The position numbers and the translations under genes were made by a program. The notes below the pieces were generated by a model. It made no database searches and was not told the origin of the DNA. It was given only the letters and a program-made list of their open reading frames with translations. A DNA stretch of 64,000 nucleotides from Deltaproteobacteria bacterium (lineage in GTDB: Bacteria; Desulfobacterota; BSN033; UBA1163), in assembly GCA_020059605.1 (NCBI GenBank), contig JAGVBT010000028.1, positions 1 through 64,000 on the forward strand. Direction: 5' to 3'. Positions within the stretch are counted from its first letter, which is position 1, and every line of letters starts with the position of its first letter. Below, in pieces: positions 24,784 to 34,222 of this stretch.

Positions 24784-26454
24784 ATGTCTTCGGAAAAAGT
24801 TTTTATTTTAGGATTGGATGGGGCCAGCCCGGAGGTGATCGAATCGTTGATTGACCTTGGACAGCTTCCCGCCTTTGAGAAGTTGAAGAAGGATGGGGTG
24901 ATGGGAAAATTGAGAACCACCATTCCTCCCATTACCGGCTCGGCCTGGTCGTCCTTTATGACCGGGAAAAATCCGGGCAAGCATGGGATTTTCGATTTCA
25001 TCACACGAAAAGAGGGAACCTATCATCTCGCTCCGATCAACTCCAACCTCCGGGAAGGGAGATCCTTCTGGTCACGGGCAAGCGATGCCGGGAAAAAGGT
25101 CTGTATCATTAACGTCCCCATAACCTACCCGCCGGAGAAGGTAAACGGGGTGATGGTTTCCGGGATGTTGACCCCGCGTGGCAGGACCGATTACACGCAG
25201 CCTCCTTCGCTGGCAAGGGAGTTGGACCGGGTCACCCGGGGCTACCGGATCCACATGGAGGAATCTTTCTCAAAGGGCCGGGAAGAAACGTTTCTGAAGC
25301 ATCTTTACGAGGTGACGGAGAAGAGGATCGAGGCGATGGAATACCTTTTCAAAAGGGAGGACTGGGATCTCTTTGTCGGAATCATCGAAGGGATAGACCT
25401 GATCCAGCATGAACTCTGGCACTGCTGGGACCCGGCCCATTTCCGCCATCCGTCTCCAAGTGGGAAGTATTTGGACGTCATTCCTTCCTTTTACCGGAAG
25501 ATGGACGAGTTTCTGAATCGTATCCTGGAGGAATGGATCGACTCGCGATGGACGATCATCGTCATGTCCGACCACGGGGCAGGCCCCTTAAAAAAACTTT
25601 TCTACATCAACAATTTTTTAATGCGGAAAGGATTTCTGAAACTGAAGGGAGGCGCCCGCTCCTCGATCAAGCATCTCCTTTTTCAGGCGGGGTTTGTCCC
25701 CATGACCTTCTACCACCTCCTTCTCCGCATGGGTCTGGGAAGGTTGAAGAAAATGGCTCGGTTCGGCCAGGGTGAGTCCTGGTTAAAACCTTTTTTTCTG
25801 TCCTTTGAAGACGTGGAATGGAGCCGGACGAGGGCCTATTCCTTCGGGAGCACGGCCGGCCAGATCTACCTCAACTTAAAAGGCCGGGAGCCCCTCGGCA
25901 TTGTTTCTCCCGGGAAAGAGGAGGAGGAAGTCCGCAAAGAGATCATTCGAGAATTGCAACGTTTGGTGGATGAGGAGACCGGGGAACAGGTCGTGGGAGA
26001 AATCTATCGGAAGGAAGATCTCTACCACGGGCCCCATTTAAAAGATGCGCCGGATATTGTCTTTCTTCCCAAAACGCTCGAGATCGCTGCTTTCGGGGAA
26101 TACGAGTTTGCCTCTCACCGTATGATCGACTATTCATGGGGAGTCTCCGGATCTCATCGGATGGATGGCCTGATCACGATGAAAGGGAAACCCTTCCGAC
26201 AGGGAACAACTCTCCAGGGAGCAAGGATCATCGACCTGGCTCCCTCTGTTCTATATCTTTTAGGACTCCCTGTCCCCGGCGCCATGGATGGTGAAGTTCT
26301 CAGGCAGGCCTTTTTGGAGACCGCTTTCGAAGAGCGGCCTGTTCGAGTCATTGACGAAAAGACCTCTCCCGATTCCCTCCCGGAAGAGATTTATTCGGAC
26401 GAGGAGGAGGAAGAGTTGAAGAGGCGTTTGAAAACGTTGGGTTATTTTACATGA
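24784..26454 (+). CDS. AlkP-superfamily phosphodiesterase/phosphotransferase-like enzyme (first of two)
   Basis: Soluble alkaline-phosphatase-superfamily protein of the nucleotide-pyrophosphatase type. Metal and nucleophile motifs are in order: FILGLDGASP (Asp12), TGSAWSSFMTG (Ser/Thr nucleophile region), IIEGIDLIQHELWH (Asp and His), VMSDHGAGP (Asp-His) and SGSHRMDGLITM (His). The C-terminus is acidic and ends [17 protein letters not shown]. No signal peptide, so cytoplasmic. It may process a phosphorylated lipid or sugar intermediate of the glycan; this is inference. A related enzyme is encoded at 31996-33351. The last bases overlap the next ATG. Confidence 0.8.
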   Translation: MSSEKVFILGLDGASPEVIESLIDLGQLPAFEKLKKDGVMGKLRTTIPPITGSAWSSFMTGKNPGKHGIFDFITRKEGTYHLAPINSNLREGRSFWSRASDAGKKVCIINVPITYPPEKVNGVMVSGMLTPRGRTDYTQPPSLARELDRVTRGYRIHMEESFSKGREETFLKHLYEVTEKRIEAMEYLFKREDWDLFVGIIEGIDLIQHELWHCWDPAHFRHPSPSGKYLDVIPSFYRKMDEFLNRILEEWIDSRWTIIVMSDHGAGPLKKLFYINNFLMRKGFLKLKGGARSSIKHLLFQAGFVPMTFYHLLLRMGLGRLKKMARFGQGESWLKPFFLSFEDVEWSRTRAYSFGSTAGQIYLNLKGREPLGIVSPGKEEEEVRKEIIRELQRLVDEETGEQVVGEIYRKEDLYHGPHLKDAPDIVFLPKTLEIAAFGEYEFASHRMIDYSWGVSGSHRMDGLITMKGKPFRQGTTLQGARIIDLAPSVLYLLGLPVPGAMDGEVLRQAFLETAFEERPVRVIDEKTSPDSLPEEIYSDEEEEELKRRLKTLGYFT

Positions 26455-27158
26455 AAGGCTCTCCCCAGGAGTTTTTCGACCGGGAATCCTTGCGATACAG
26501 ACAGTTTGTCAAGCAGAGGGATTTCGTCCCTTTCCTTCGGGAGAAGATCAACCCCCTGTTGAAGGGAAGGGTGCTCGATGTAGGCAGCGGATGCATCTTT
26601 GATTTCGACAGCGAGAGGTTGGATCTCTATGTGGCCATGGATCTCTCCTTCGGAATGCTTTTGGGGCTGGAGCAGGACGGAAAGGTGAAGGCGGTTTGCG
26701 GCGACGCCAATCATCTCCCTTTCCGGGAGGGATTTTTCGATGCCGTCATCTATCGAGCCGTTCTTCACCATCTCAATCCGGAGGGAAAGGCTCTTCGTGA
26801 AATGAAGGAAACGGTGAAAAGGGTCTTTCTCGAGGTTGACAGGATATTGTCCAGGGATGGACAAATCCTCGTGATCGAACCCTGCTTTCCCGCCTGGCTT
26901 GAGAGGATAGAATCGGCTCTCACTCCCTTGATCCGATGGAGCATGAAGCGGCTGGGATTGCCCTATGTCTTCCTCTTTTCCAAAAAGGCGTTTTCGGATC
27001 TATTGAGAAAGGGGGGATGGCGGTTCCTTGAAATCGAACCGGTTCAAGGAGGCGGCAGAAAATGGGAGTGGATCGTGCCTGTTTTAGGATTGCCATTCAT
27101 AAAAATCCCCCGATGGGCTTCTCCTTCTGTCGTCCACCTTTTCCGGGGGAGGAGGTAA
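26451..27158 (+). CDS. Class I SAM-dependent methyltransferase
   Basis: Methyltransf_11-type protein of 235 residues. Motif I is [26 protein letters not shown], post-[25 protein letters not shown], motif [24 protein letters not shown]. The HHL and IEPC segments resemble lipid and quinone methyltransferases. ATGA overlap with the AlkP gene (26451-26454) shows translational coupling. The C-terminal 40 residues are basic and hydrophobic. The substrate is unknown. Confidence 0.78.
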   Translation: MKGSPQEFFDRESLRYRQFVKQRDFVPFLREKINPLLKGRVLDVGSGCIFDFDSERLDLYVAMDLSFGMLLGLEQDGKVKAVCGDANHLPFREGFFDAVIYRAVLHHLNPEGKALREMKETVKRVFLEVDRILSRDGQILVIEPCFPAWLERIESALTPLIRWSMKRLGLPYVFLFSKKAFSDLLRKGGWRFLEIEPVQGGGRKWEWIVPVLGLPFIKIPRWASPSVVHLFRGRR

Positions 27159-27160
27159 GG

Positions 27161-27691
27161 TTGGAAGACCCCGTTTTTCTCAAAGAGGAAAAGCTGACTC
27201 GATTCTTTGTTTCCTTCAGACATGTTTATAAAATCCTGCTGGGCATGGTGGCCTATTATATTCCTTTCCCCTCCGTCCTGACGGCATTCGTTCACCGGTT
27301 AAGGGGAGTGAAGTTTAAAAAATTATCGAGGGTCTTCATCGGGTATCACGTCCTGATCGACTCCGTCACCCCGGAGTATCTCGAGGTCGAGGAGGATGTG
27401 GCGCTCGGACGCAACGTCACCATTATTACTCACTTTAACCCGACTGCGACCATCAAAGAATTCGTCGGCGGGAGATATGCCAGGAAGGTAGTGATCGGAA
27501 GGGGATCGCTGATCCTCATCGGCGCAATCATCCTGCCCGGGGTGAAGATCGGCAGGCAGTCGGTCGTTGCTCCGGGGTCGGTGGTTACAAAGGATGTACC
27601 GGATTTCACCTTTGTGGCGGGGAATCCGGCAAGGCCCATCAAATCCTTTGACAAGACCGAAAACCGGGAAGGAGAAGGCGTTGATCACTAA
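27161..27691 (+). CDS. Hexapeptide acyltransferase, TTG start
   Basis: Left-handed beta-helix acyltransferase of 176 residues. Turn segments include [89 protein letters not shown]. The start is TTG 27161, two bases after the methyltransferase stop, with a very strong GGAGGAGGTAAGG overlapping that stop. The longer frame from 27062 lies wholly inside the upstream gene and is not needed. A stretch near the N-terminus ([23 protein letters not shown]) is hydrophobic and may contact the membrane. Confidence 0.78.
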   Translation: MEDPVFLKEEKLTRFFVSFRHVYKILLGMVAYYIPFPSVLTAFVHRLRGVKFKKLSRVFIGYHVLIDSVTPEYLEVEEDVALGRNVTIITHFNPTATIKEFVGGRYARKVVIGRGSLILIGAIILPGVKIGRQSVVAPGSVVTKDVPDFTFVAGNPARPIKSFDKTENREGEGVDH

Positions 27692-28535
27692 TGCCTTGAC
27701 CATCGATGTGGAAGATTGGTTTCATCCGGAGCTGGTCAGGGACCATGTGGATTTGGCAAAGGCGGAGGGCAGGGTTCCGGAGGCTGTCTATCTCCTTTTG
27801 AATTTGCTCAATAAGCACCGGGTGAAAGCCACCTTTTTCATCCTGGGGGAGGTTGCCCTGAGATATCCCGATCTCATCCGCCAACTCCACCGGGAAGGGC
27901 ATGAACTGGGGTGTCACGGCATGTCTCACCGGATGTTAAAGGATTTGGGGGAGGAGACTTTCAGGAAAGAGTTGCTCGATTTCCGGAGCCTGACGAAGGA
28001 GATTTTGGGAGATGTCGAAATCAAAGGATTCCGTGCCCCCACCTTTTCCCTCGACCGGGAATCCAGGTGGGCCTTGCCGATTCTTAGAGATTTCGGGTAT
28101 CGCTATGATTCGAGCATCTTTCCGGCAAAAATTTTTTTGAATCGAATGTATGGAATCAAGAACGGACCGCGCTTTCCTTATCGGATCTCTTTTGATGATC
28201 CCGGAAGGGAAGACCCAAGCAGCCCGCTCTGGGAATTTCCCGTGGCCCTCGGCCGGTTGATGGGTGTTCGATTTCCCTTCAGCGGAGGGTTTTACTTGAG
28301 AGCAACACCTTTCTCCCTGTTCAAGATCGCCTTGAAACGGATGAACCAAGAAGGCCCTTTCAATATATACCTCCATCCCTGGGAATGGGACCGGGGTACT
28401 CCCAGGGTGCCTCTCTCCCTTTATTCCCGACTGGTGACCTATTACGGCATGAACAATCTGCTTTTAAAATTGGAAGGCTTACTAAGGGCATTCTCTTTCT
28501 CGAGGATGGATGAAGTGCTTGGGAAAATGGCTTAA
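27681..28535 (+). CDS. Polysaccharide deacetylase (NodB homology, DUF3473 type), TTG start
   Basis: Carbohydrate esterase family 4 deacetylase of 284 residues. [11 protein letters not shown] holds the catalytic Asp and the metal Asp, [13 protein letters not shown] the two metal His, and [10 protein letters not shown] the catalytic-loop Arg. The C-terminal [11 protein letters not shown] is the signature of the subgroup found with exosortase and EPS loci. TTG 27681 with AAGGAGAAGG upstream overlaps the previous stop. No signal peptide is visible, so it probably acts in the cytoplasm on a lipid-linked or free intermediate. Confidence 0.82.
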   Translation: MITNALTIDVEDWFHPELVRDHVDLAKAEGRVPEAVYLLLNLLNKHRVKATFFILGEVALRYPDLIRQLHREGHELGCHGMSHRMLKDLGEETFRKELLDFRSLTKEILGDVEIKGFRAPTFSLDRESRWALPILRDFGYRYDSSIFPAKIFLNRMYGIKNGPRFPYRISFDDPGREDPSSPLWEFPVALGRLMGVRFPFSGGFYLRATPFSLFKIALKRMNQEGPFNIYLHPWEWDRGTPRVPLSLYSRLVTYYGMNNLLLKLEGLLRAFSFSRMDEVLGKMA

Positions 28536-28548
28536 CAAGGAGGGAAGA

Positions 28549-29268
28549 TTGGATCATCACGCCCTCATCCTGATTCCGGCCTACAATGAGGGGGAAAGGA
28601 TCGGCCGGGTTATCCGGGAGATCAAGGATATTTTCCCATCGATCGGGATCCTGGTCATTGATGACGGCTCAAAAGACGATACGAAATTGAGAGCCCTGGA
28701 GGCCGGCGCACAGGTCATCTCCCACCCCTTTAATCTCGGGTATGGAACAGCGCTCCAGACAGGCTACCGGTATGCCCTGCGAAAAGGGTGCGAAGAGATT
28801 GCCCAGATGGACGGGGACGGGCAGCATGATCCCACCTTTATCGAAACCCTTTTAAATACCGTTCGAAGGGGAGAGGGGGATATTGCCGTGGGGTCCCGAT
28901 TTCTCACCCCCGGACCGACCCGGCCGGAATACCTTCCCTATCGTCCCCCCTTCCTCCGGAAATTGGGGATGATCTTTTTCAGGACGATCACGTCGATGAT
29001 TATCCGCCGGAAGGTGACCGATCCCACCTCGGGGTATCAGGCGATGAACCGAAAGGTGCTGGAATGGGTTTCGGGAGAAAAATTCCCTACGGATTACCCG
29101 GATGCGGATGTGATCATCATGCTCCACCGGGCCGGATTCCGGATCAAAGAGGTGCCGGTGCGGATGTTTCCGAGCAAGGACAAGAAGTCGATGCATAGCG
29201 GATGGAAACCCGTCTACTATCTCTTCAAGATGTTGTTGTCCATCCTGGTCACGTTGATGAGAAAGTAA
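28549..29268 (+). CDS. GT2 glycosyltransferase, dolichyl-phosphate-sugar synthase-like, TTG start
   Basis: GT-A enzyme of the DPM1/polyprenyl-phosphate glycosyltransferase type, about 239 residues. HALILIPAYNEGERIG, VIDDGSKDDT, HPFNLGYGTALQTGY, metal motif QMDGDGQHDP, and VTDPTSGYQAMNR are canonical. A C-terminal amphipathic or hydrophobic segment (VYYLFKMLLSILVTLM) probably binds the membrane. TTG 28549 is preferred because AAGGAGGG stands just upstream; ATG 28510 lies inside the deacetylase gene. The DUF2304 gene that follows is a frequent partner. Confidence 0.82.
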   Translation: MDHHALILIPAYNEGERIGRVIREIKDIFPSIGILVIDDGSKDDTKLRALEAGAQVISHPFNLGYGTALQTGYRYALRKGCEEIAQMDGDGQHDPTFIETLLNTVRRGEGDIAVGSRFLTPGPTRPEYLPYRPPFLRKLGMIFFRTITSMIIRRKVTDPTSGYQAMNRKVLEWVSGEKFPTDYPDADVIIMLHRAGFRIKEVPVRMFPSKDKKSMHSGWKPVYYLFKMLLSILVTLMRK

Positions 29269-29284
29269 ATCGTCCCAATCAAGA

Positions 29285-29345
29285 AATGTAGGGGAGCCCC
29301 TCTGTGGGCTCCCTAAACGGGCGGCCACAGAGAGCCGCCCCTACG
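29285..29345. repeat. GTAGGGG...CCCCTAC inverted repeat
   Basis: GTAGGGGAGCCC and its imperfect inverted partner GCCGCCCCTAC bound two internal pairs, GGGGAGCCC / GGGCTCCC and CGGGCGGC / GCCGCCC. It is a dispersed REP-like palindrome with no coding potential, placed between the GT2 gene and the DUF2304 gene. Confidence 0.65.
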
Positions 29346-29380
29346 GTGATGAAATCATTTTTTCCCAAAGGAGGAGAGAG

Positions 29381-29770
29381 ATGCCTATCCGGAATCAGAT
29401 TGTTGCGCTGCTGATCGGCTTTGGAATGTTCTTCCTCATCATCGAGCTGGTCAGGAGAAGGAAATTGAGGGAGGAATATTCCTGGCTGTGGCTCATGACC
29501 GTATCGGTCATTCTCATTTTCGCTTTGTGGTTCGATTTTTTAAAGTGGGTCACCTCCCTGATCGGTGCGATCGCTCCGTCTTCGACGATCTTTATGTTCG
29601 CCTTCCTGTTCCTGATCTTCATCAGCCTCCATTTTTCCGTGGTCATTTCAAGGTTGACGGACCGGAACCGGGAACTGGCCCAGCAATTCGCCCTTCTGGA
29701 ATTGGAATACAGGGAGATCAGGAAAAAAGTGGATTCTTCTCATGGGAAGCAGTCTCCCGGGGCGGATTAA
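29381..29770 (+). CDS. DUF2304 small membrane protein
   Basis: 129-residue protein with three hydrophobic helices (about 6-22, 33-53, 63-88) and a charged C-terminal coiled-coil-like tail (LTDRNRELAQQFALLELEYREIRKKV). The charged YSWLW stretch after helix 1 is typical of DUF2304. These proteins commonly follow a GT2 polyprenyl-phosphate glycosyltransferase, as here, and may anchor or assist it. AAAGGAGGAGAG sets the ATG. Function is not established. Confidence 0.75.
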   Translation: MPIRNQIVALLIGFGMFFLIIELVRRRKLREEYSWLWLMTVSVILIFALWFDFLKWVTSLIGAIAPSSTIFMFAFLFLIFISLHFSVVISRLTDRNRELAQQFALLELEYREIRKKVDSSHGKQSPGAD

Positions 29771-29903
29771 CCCTAATACTGTTCAGTTAGGCTGTCCCCG
29801 TTCACCTCGGTTGCGAGTCGAAGCGACCTGAGCTTGTCGAAGGGTGCGTCGCTAAGCCGTTTATGCTTCGACAAGCTCAGCACGAACGGGTTAAATAAAC
29901 AGC
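29769..29903. repeat. TTCGACAAGCTCA-type repeat, copy 1
   Basis: Begins at the DUF2304 stop with AACCCTAATACTGTTCAG and contains GAGCTTGTCGAAGG and its inverse CTTCGACAAGCTCAG. The first 80 bases match the reverse complement of 37593-37672 at about 74 positions (hand alignment). It fills the spacer where the plus-strand glycan locus converges on the minus-strand cysN gene. Confidence 0.8.
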
Positions 29904-29910
29904 ATTGGGG

Positions 29911-31167
29911 TTAAAGGATGATTCCCCCTCCCACGGGCCTCCCCTCTTTTTCCAGAACGAACCGCCCCATTTCGGGGATGTCGTTGAAGGGGTCGACGAC
30001 TACCGGTCTGTCGAGGCGGATCTGGACATCGGCGACCTCCGCCCCGGAGATGGAGGTAGCCTCTTCCTGAATCAGCTCCATGGAGGCCGGATCAAATTTC
30101 TTGAAAATGTTTTCAATCCGGCATGGGACCTCTTGGGTCACGCATCTGAAAAGAAGGGGTTCCCCCATTTGATGGGTCCGGTGTTCCATCCAGAAAATGT
30201 TGGCCCTCAAGCGATCGGAGATGATGGAAGACCGGTCTCCGGTCAGGATTTGCCCCCTTGCCGCCTGCGTTCTCCCTTTCAGACGGATCCCCACCGATTC
30301 TTCAACATGGGCCGCAGTTACCTCCTTCTCGGGAAACTTCTCGATGCTTTGAACGGTGACCTTCTTTTTTTCGGGCAAAAGGAACAGGTCCTCCCCGGCT
30401 GCAAGGCGACCTGATTCGATTCGTCCGACCAGAATCTTTTTCCCTTTGATTCGGTAAGAGTCCTGGATGGGAAACCGGAGCGGTTTTTCCTCTATTTTCA
30501 ATTCGTGCAACATATCCAGCGCCTGCAGCACCGTGGGGCCATCAAACCAGTGGAGTTTCTCCGAAGGCCTGGCGACATTATCGCCGTGAATGGCCGACAT
30601 GGGGAGGATAAAGGTCGGATGGACGTTTAACGGATTTAAAAAAGCGGCAATCTCGACCTTTAATTCCGCGAATTTTTCACGGGAATAGTGGACCAGGTCG
30701 ATCTTATTTAAGAGCACGCACACCTGCTTCAGGCCGAGCAGGCTTAAAAGATAAGCATGCCGCCTGGTTTGGTCCCGGATTCCTTCGAACGAATCGATGA
30801 TCAAAAGAGCGGCCTCCGCCTGGCTGGAGCCGGTGATCATATTTTTTAAGAACTCCTTGTGTCCGGGGGCATCGATGATGACGTACCTTCTTTTCGATGT
30901 TTTAAAGAAGGTCTGGGTGGTGTCGATGGTGATGCCCCGCGACCTTTCCTCTTCAAGGCAGTCCATCACAAAGGCAAATTCCACAATTTTGCCAAGCATC
31001 TCGGAACTTTTCTGAATCTCGGAATATTTATCCGGGGGCAGGCAGCCCGTATCGTAAAGCAGCCGGCCGATCAGGGTGCTCTTCCCATGATCCACGTGCC
31101 CCACAATCACAATCGGCAACGCTCGTTCTTCTTGCAGCATGTCCGTCTCCTTATATTTCCCCATCAT
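29911..31167 (-). CDS. cysN: Sulfate adenylyltransferase subunit 1 (GTPase)
   Basis: Elongation-factor-like GTPase that drives APS synthesis by CysD. P-loop GHVDHGKS, G2/switch region [17 protein letters not shown] (G3) and NKID (G4) are all present, followed by the two beta-barrel domains. The 418-residue length means there is no fused APS kinase (CysC) domain. It is the last gene of the minus-strand operon, 15 nt after cysD. Supplies APS for sulfur assimilation or, with a separate APS kinase, PAPS for sulfation; the window does not show which. Confidence 0.92.
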   Translation of the reverse strand: MMGKYKETDMLQEERALPIVIVGHVDHGKSTLIGRLLYDTGCLPPDKYSEIQKSSEMLGKIVEFAFVMDCLEEERSRGITIDTTQTFFKTSKRRYVIIDAPGHKEFLKNMITGSSQAEAALLIIDSFEGIRDQTRRHAYLLSLLGLKQVCVLLNKIDLVHYSREKFAELKVEIAAFLNPLNVHPTFILPMSAIHGDNVARPSEKLHWFDGPTVLQALDMLHELKIEEKPLRFPIQDSYRIKGKKILVGRIESGRLAAGEDLFLLPEKKKVTVQSIEKFPEKEVTAAHVEESVGIRLKGRTQAARGQILTGDRSSIISDRLRANIFWMEHRTHQMGEPLLFRCVTQEVPCRIENIFKKFDPASMELIQEEATSISGAEVADVQIRLDRPVVVDPFNDIPEMGRFVLEKEGRPVGGGIIL

Positions 31168-31182
31168 TCCATTATTCCTGAT

Positions 31183-31986
31183 TTACATATATCCCAGCGC
31201 CCTCAATTTCTGCATCGTATAGATATTCTCTTTGTCCTGGGCGCGCCCCGATCTTTCGGAAGTCTTCGATTCCCTGATCTCTTCGACAATCTCATCGATT
31301 GTCCGTGCATTGGAATCGATCGGAGCACAGCAGGGGACGCATCCGAGGCTTCGGAACCTTTTCCCTTCCTTGCTGAAATAGAGGGGGACAATGGGAAGCC
31401 TTTCCCGTTTGACATAGTCCCAGACATCGAATTCCGTATAATGGAGAATGGGATGAATTCTGAAATGTTCTTCTTCCTCCACGGTCGACTGGTACTGGTC
31501 CCACAATTCGGCGGGCTGATTCTCATAGTCCCACTGAAACAGGGCGTCTCTCGGCGAGAAATATCTTTCCTTCGCTCTGATGCCATGCTCATCCCGGCGG
31601 ATTCCCAAAAGGATGGCCTTCAGCCGGTGCGCCTTCATGAGCTGTTTGAGAGCATTCGTTTTCAATTCGGTGCAGCAGTCGAGCTTGCTTCCCTGGTCCG
31701 GCCCCATGCCTTGCTTCAACTTCTCCTCATTTCTCCCGATCAACAAATTGAGTTTCCATGTCTTGGCGATCTCATCCCTGAATTGGTACATCTCCGGGTA
31801 TTTATAGCCGGTGTCGATATGAATGATCGGGAAAGGGATGCGTCCGAAGAAGGCTTTCCTGCATAGCCAGAGCAAGGTCGTCGAATCCTTTCCGACCGAC
31901 CAGAGCATGGCGATGTCTTTAAACTGGTAATAGGCCTCCCGGATAATGTAAATACTCTTGTTTTCCAACCGTGTCAGGTGATCCAT
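31183..31986 (-). CDS. cysD: Sulfate adenylyltransferase subunit 2
   Basis: ATP-pyrophosphatase-type catalytic subunit that forms adenosine 5'-phosphosulfate. The PP-loop SVGKDSTTLLWL, IHIDTGYKYPEMYQFRD, LLGIRRDEHGIRAKERYFSPRD and the C-terminal LGCVPCC / TIDEIVEEIRESKTSERSGRAQDK are characteristic of CysD. The 267-residue length is close to the usual of about 300. It partners with CysN downstream. An AlkP-superfamily gene and a TauE permease gene lie upstream in the same direction. Confidence 0.93.
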   Translation of the reverse strand: MDHLTRLENKSIYIIREAYYQFKDIAMLWSVGKDSTTLLWLCRKAFFGRIPFPIIHIDTGYKYPEMYQFRDEIAKTWKLNLLIGRNEEKLKQGMGPDQGSKLDCCTELKTNALKQLMKAHRLKAILLGIRRDEHGIRAKERYFSPRDALFQWDYENQPAELWDQYQSTVEEEEHFRIHPILHYTEFDVWDYVKRERLPIVPLYFSKEGKRFRSLGCVPCCAPIDSNARTIDEIVEEIRESKTSERSGRAQDKENIYTMQKLRALGYM

Positions 31987-31995
31987 GATGAGCTC

Positions 31996-33351
31996 CTATC
32001 GGGTAAAGTATTGAAGGACAGGACTTGCGAGTTGATCGATGGATGGTTTTTCCGTCCATCCGTAATCTCCAGGAAGGATACAAAAGGCATCATGCCGGGT
32101 ATGCATCCCGGTGAAGATATTCTGCCCGAAAATCTCCTTCCGGTCGATCCCTCCTTTTAAATCATATCCTGGCTTGGGGAGGCAGACCATGTCGGGAGCC
32201 TGATCCATCCGGGGCCCCCGGTAAATCTCCTCCCTGAGGTAAATACTGTCGATTACCTCTTCGTTCCCCTCGCCCCGGAGGGTATTCAGAGCCTCGCGAA
32301 TCTCTTTTAATAAGGCCGGCCCTTCTTCTTTCCGGACCGTCCCCCGGCCATAGACTTCTTCGTAGTTGACGTAAATCCGGCAGGGATCAAGATTGAAGGC
32401 CCTGGTTCCCCTGCCCAATTTTTGAAAGAACTGTCCTTCGGAGTTCAACTCCAGAAATCCCGCCTTCCGGAGGAATGGATTGATATAGACTTCTTTTTTG
32501 ATCGGGGCAAAACCGTGGTCGGAGAGGACCATGAAAAGGCCTTTTCCCCGCGACATTTTCATAAATTCTTCGAACATCATGTTCAACCAATCGTCTAAGG
32601 CCCCGTAGAATTCGATAAACTCCTCGTGAAAAGGGTGGGCCCGATCCATCGCCGCATCGAAAAAAAAGTGGTGAAGACGGTCGGTCTCGGTGATGCAGGC
32701 AAGAAAAAGGTCCCAGGGCTCATGGAGGAAGAAGTGATCGATCGCTTTCTTCCGCATCTCAAAGCATTCGAAGAGCTCATTGAGGAATTGTTTCTTGTCC
32801 TTCCGGATCGTTTCCGCCTCCACATCGATTTGATAATTAAACGACTTGAGATAGGAGTAGGCGGAGTCGGGGAAAACGGCCTTTTTAAGATCGATGGCCA
32901 CAAAGCCTGAGACAAGTATCCCGTGAATTGGAACGGCCGGGTAGGTATGGGGAAGGTTGAAGATAATCGACCGGCAAGGGGCTTGAACCTTTTTACGGTA
33001 GGCGTCGCCAAGCGTCGAGGTTCGTTGATCCGTCTTTCCCAGGATTTCCCAGAAAGGCGGCGCGTGGATATCCCTTGAATTTGGAAAATAGAGCGAGTAG
33101 TCACGGGGGTTCAAATCGACAAAACCATAGATCCCGTGCTCCCCGGGATTCACTCCGGTGGCGAAGGAAGTCCACGAAACGGAGGAGACATCCGGGATGG
33201 AGGCATTCATCGGATGAAGCCCCAACCCCTGGTCCAAAATCTTTCTTAAGCGGGGCATCACGCCCTGCTCGAGATAAGCGTTCAGCAGGGAGTAGGGCAC
33301 ACCGTCCAGGCCGATGATGAGCGCCTTCCTTTTTTCGGAATCATTCTTCAT
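31996..33351 (-). CDS. AlkP-superfamily enzyme (second), in the sulfate operon
   Basis: 451-residue alkaline-phosphatase-superfamily protein of the nucleotide-pyrophosphatase type. Motifs are ALIIGLDGVP, SSVSWTSFATGVNPGEHGIYGF (nucleophile region), CITETDRLHHFF (Asp, His), MVLSDHGFAPIKKEVYINPFL (Asp-His) and GMHTRHDAFCILPG (His). It resembles the protein at 24784-26454 over its length. The superfamily also contains sulfatases, but no CxPxR/SxPxR formylglycine motif is visible, so a phosphodiesterase-like role is more likely. ATG 33351 is chosen from the conserved start; the frame upstream overlaps the permease gene. Its link with sulfate activation is by position only. Confidence 0.8.
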   Translation of the reverse strand: MKNDSEKRKALIIGLDGVPYSLLNAYLEQGVMPRLRKILDQGLGLHPMNASIPDVSSVSWTSFATGVNPGEHGIYGFVDLNPRDYSLYFPNSRDIHAPPFWEILGKTDQRTSTLGDAYRKKVQAPCRSIIFNLPHTYPAVPIHGILVSGFVAIDLKKAVFPDSAYSYLKSFNYQIDVEAETIRKDKKQFLNELFECFEMRKKAIDHFFLHEPWDLFLACITETDRLHHFFFDAAMDRAHPFHEEFIEFYGALDDWLNMMFEEFMKMSRGKGLFMVLSDHGFAPIKKEVYINPFLRKAGFLELNSEGQFFQKLGRGTRAFNLDPCRIYVNYEEVYGRGTVRKEEGPALLKEIREALNTLRGEGNEEVIDSIYLREEIYRGPRMDQAPDMVCLPKPGYDLKGGIDRKEIFGQNIFTGMHTRHDAFCILPGDYGWTEKPSIDQLASPVLQYFTR

Positions 33352-33362
33352 CGCACTCTTTC

Positions 33363-34115
33363 TTAAAACCAAGCCAGGTAGATAATTCTGGCGCTCAAGC
33401 ATATAATGAGCAAACCCACCATCACCATCAGGATTCTTGTCGGCGCTTTTTTGCAGACATAGGCGGCAAGGGGGGCAGCCAGAACTCCTCCGATCAGGAG
33501 GCCGGCAATCTTTTCCCAGTGCTGCATTAATAGCATCCCGATGGTGAGCATAAAGGTTATGGATTGAGCGACAGTAACGAAAAACTCGGCAGAATTGACC
33601 GAACCGATAGCGAAGCGGGGATGGTTTCCGTTGGCCACGAGGGTGGTCGTAACGATTGGTCCCCAACCGCCTCCTCCGATGGCATCCAGGAACCCTCCGA
33701 CCAACCCTAATGGGGCCAGTTTCGTTTTCGTTTTTTCCAGGTAGGTTTTTCGGAAGACCTTGATCAGGATCACCAAGCCCATGATCAATAAATAGAGGGA
33801 GATGAAGGGTTTGATCCTATCCCCCGGCAATTCGGTAAGAATATAAGCCCCTGACACGCCTCCGATCACTCCCGGGATCAGAAGCCGTAAGAAAATATTC
33901 CGGTCCACGTTGCCGAATTTGAAATGGGAAATCCCCGAGACCGCCGTGGTGAAAACTTCGGAGATGTGGACGCAGGCGCTTGCGACCGCGGGAGGAATGC
34001 CGAGGCTGAGAAAAAAAGTCGTTGACGACACCCCATAGGCCATGCCGAGGCAGCCGTCGATCATTTGGGCAACAAAGCCGAAAAGAATAAAAATAAGAAT
34101 ATCCGGATCAATCAT
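33363..34115 (-). CDS. TauE/SafE-family sulfite/sulfonate-type membrane transporter
   Basis: 250-residue inner-membrane protein with about eight helices. The duplicated family motif is visible as GFVAQMIDGCLGMAYGVSSTTFFLSLG near the N-terminus and GLVGGFLDAIGGGGWGPIVTTTLVANG in the middle. Family members move small anions such as sulfite, sulfonates or sulfate-related compounds. First gene of a minus-strand run with the AlkP enzyme, CysD and CysN, so transport of a sulfur anion is likely. Direction and substrate are not determined. Confidence 0.85.
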   Translation of the reverse strand: MIDPDILIFILFGFVAQMIDGCLGMAYGVSSTTFFLSLGIPPAVASACVHISEVFTTAVSGISHFKFGNVDRNIFLRLLIPGVIGGVSGAYILTELPGDRIKPFISLYLLIMGLVILIKVFRKTYLEKTKTKLAPLGLVGGFLDAIGGGGWGPIVTTTLVANGNHPRFAIGSVNSAEFFVTVAQSITFMLTIGMLLMQHWEKIAGLLIGGVLAAPLAAYVCKKAPTRILMVMVGLLIICLSARIIYLAWF

Positions 34116-34222
34116 AATCTCTTAAGTAGAAAAGGTTTTCGTCACCGTCACCTTAACCGCCTGACCTTTAACCGAATGAACCTGGCTTCCATATTGCTTC
34201 CAGCTTGCCTGAAACGCCTATT

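Noticed and set aside
30859-31866. Plus-strand open frame opposite cysD/cysN
   Set aside because: Spans two well-supported minus-strand genes and has no recognisable domain; arises from their codon bias.
31996-33351. Second AlkP gene as a sulfatase
   Set aside because: No C/S-x-P-x-R formylglycine motif; the motifs fit the phosphodiesterase/nucleotide-pyrophosphatase type despite the sulfate context.
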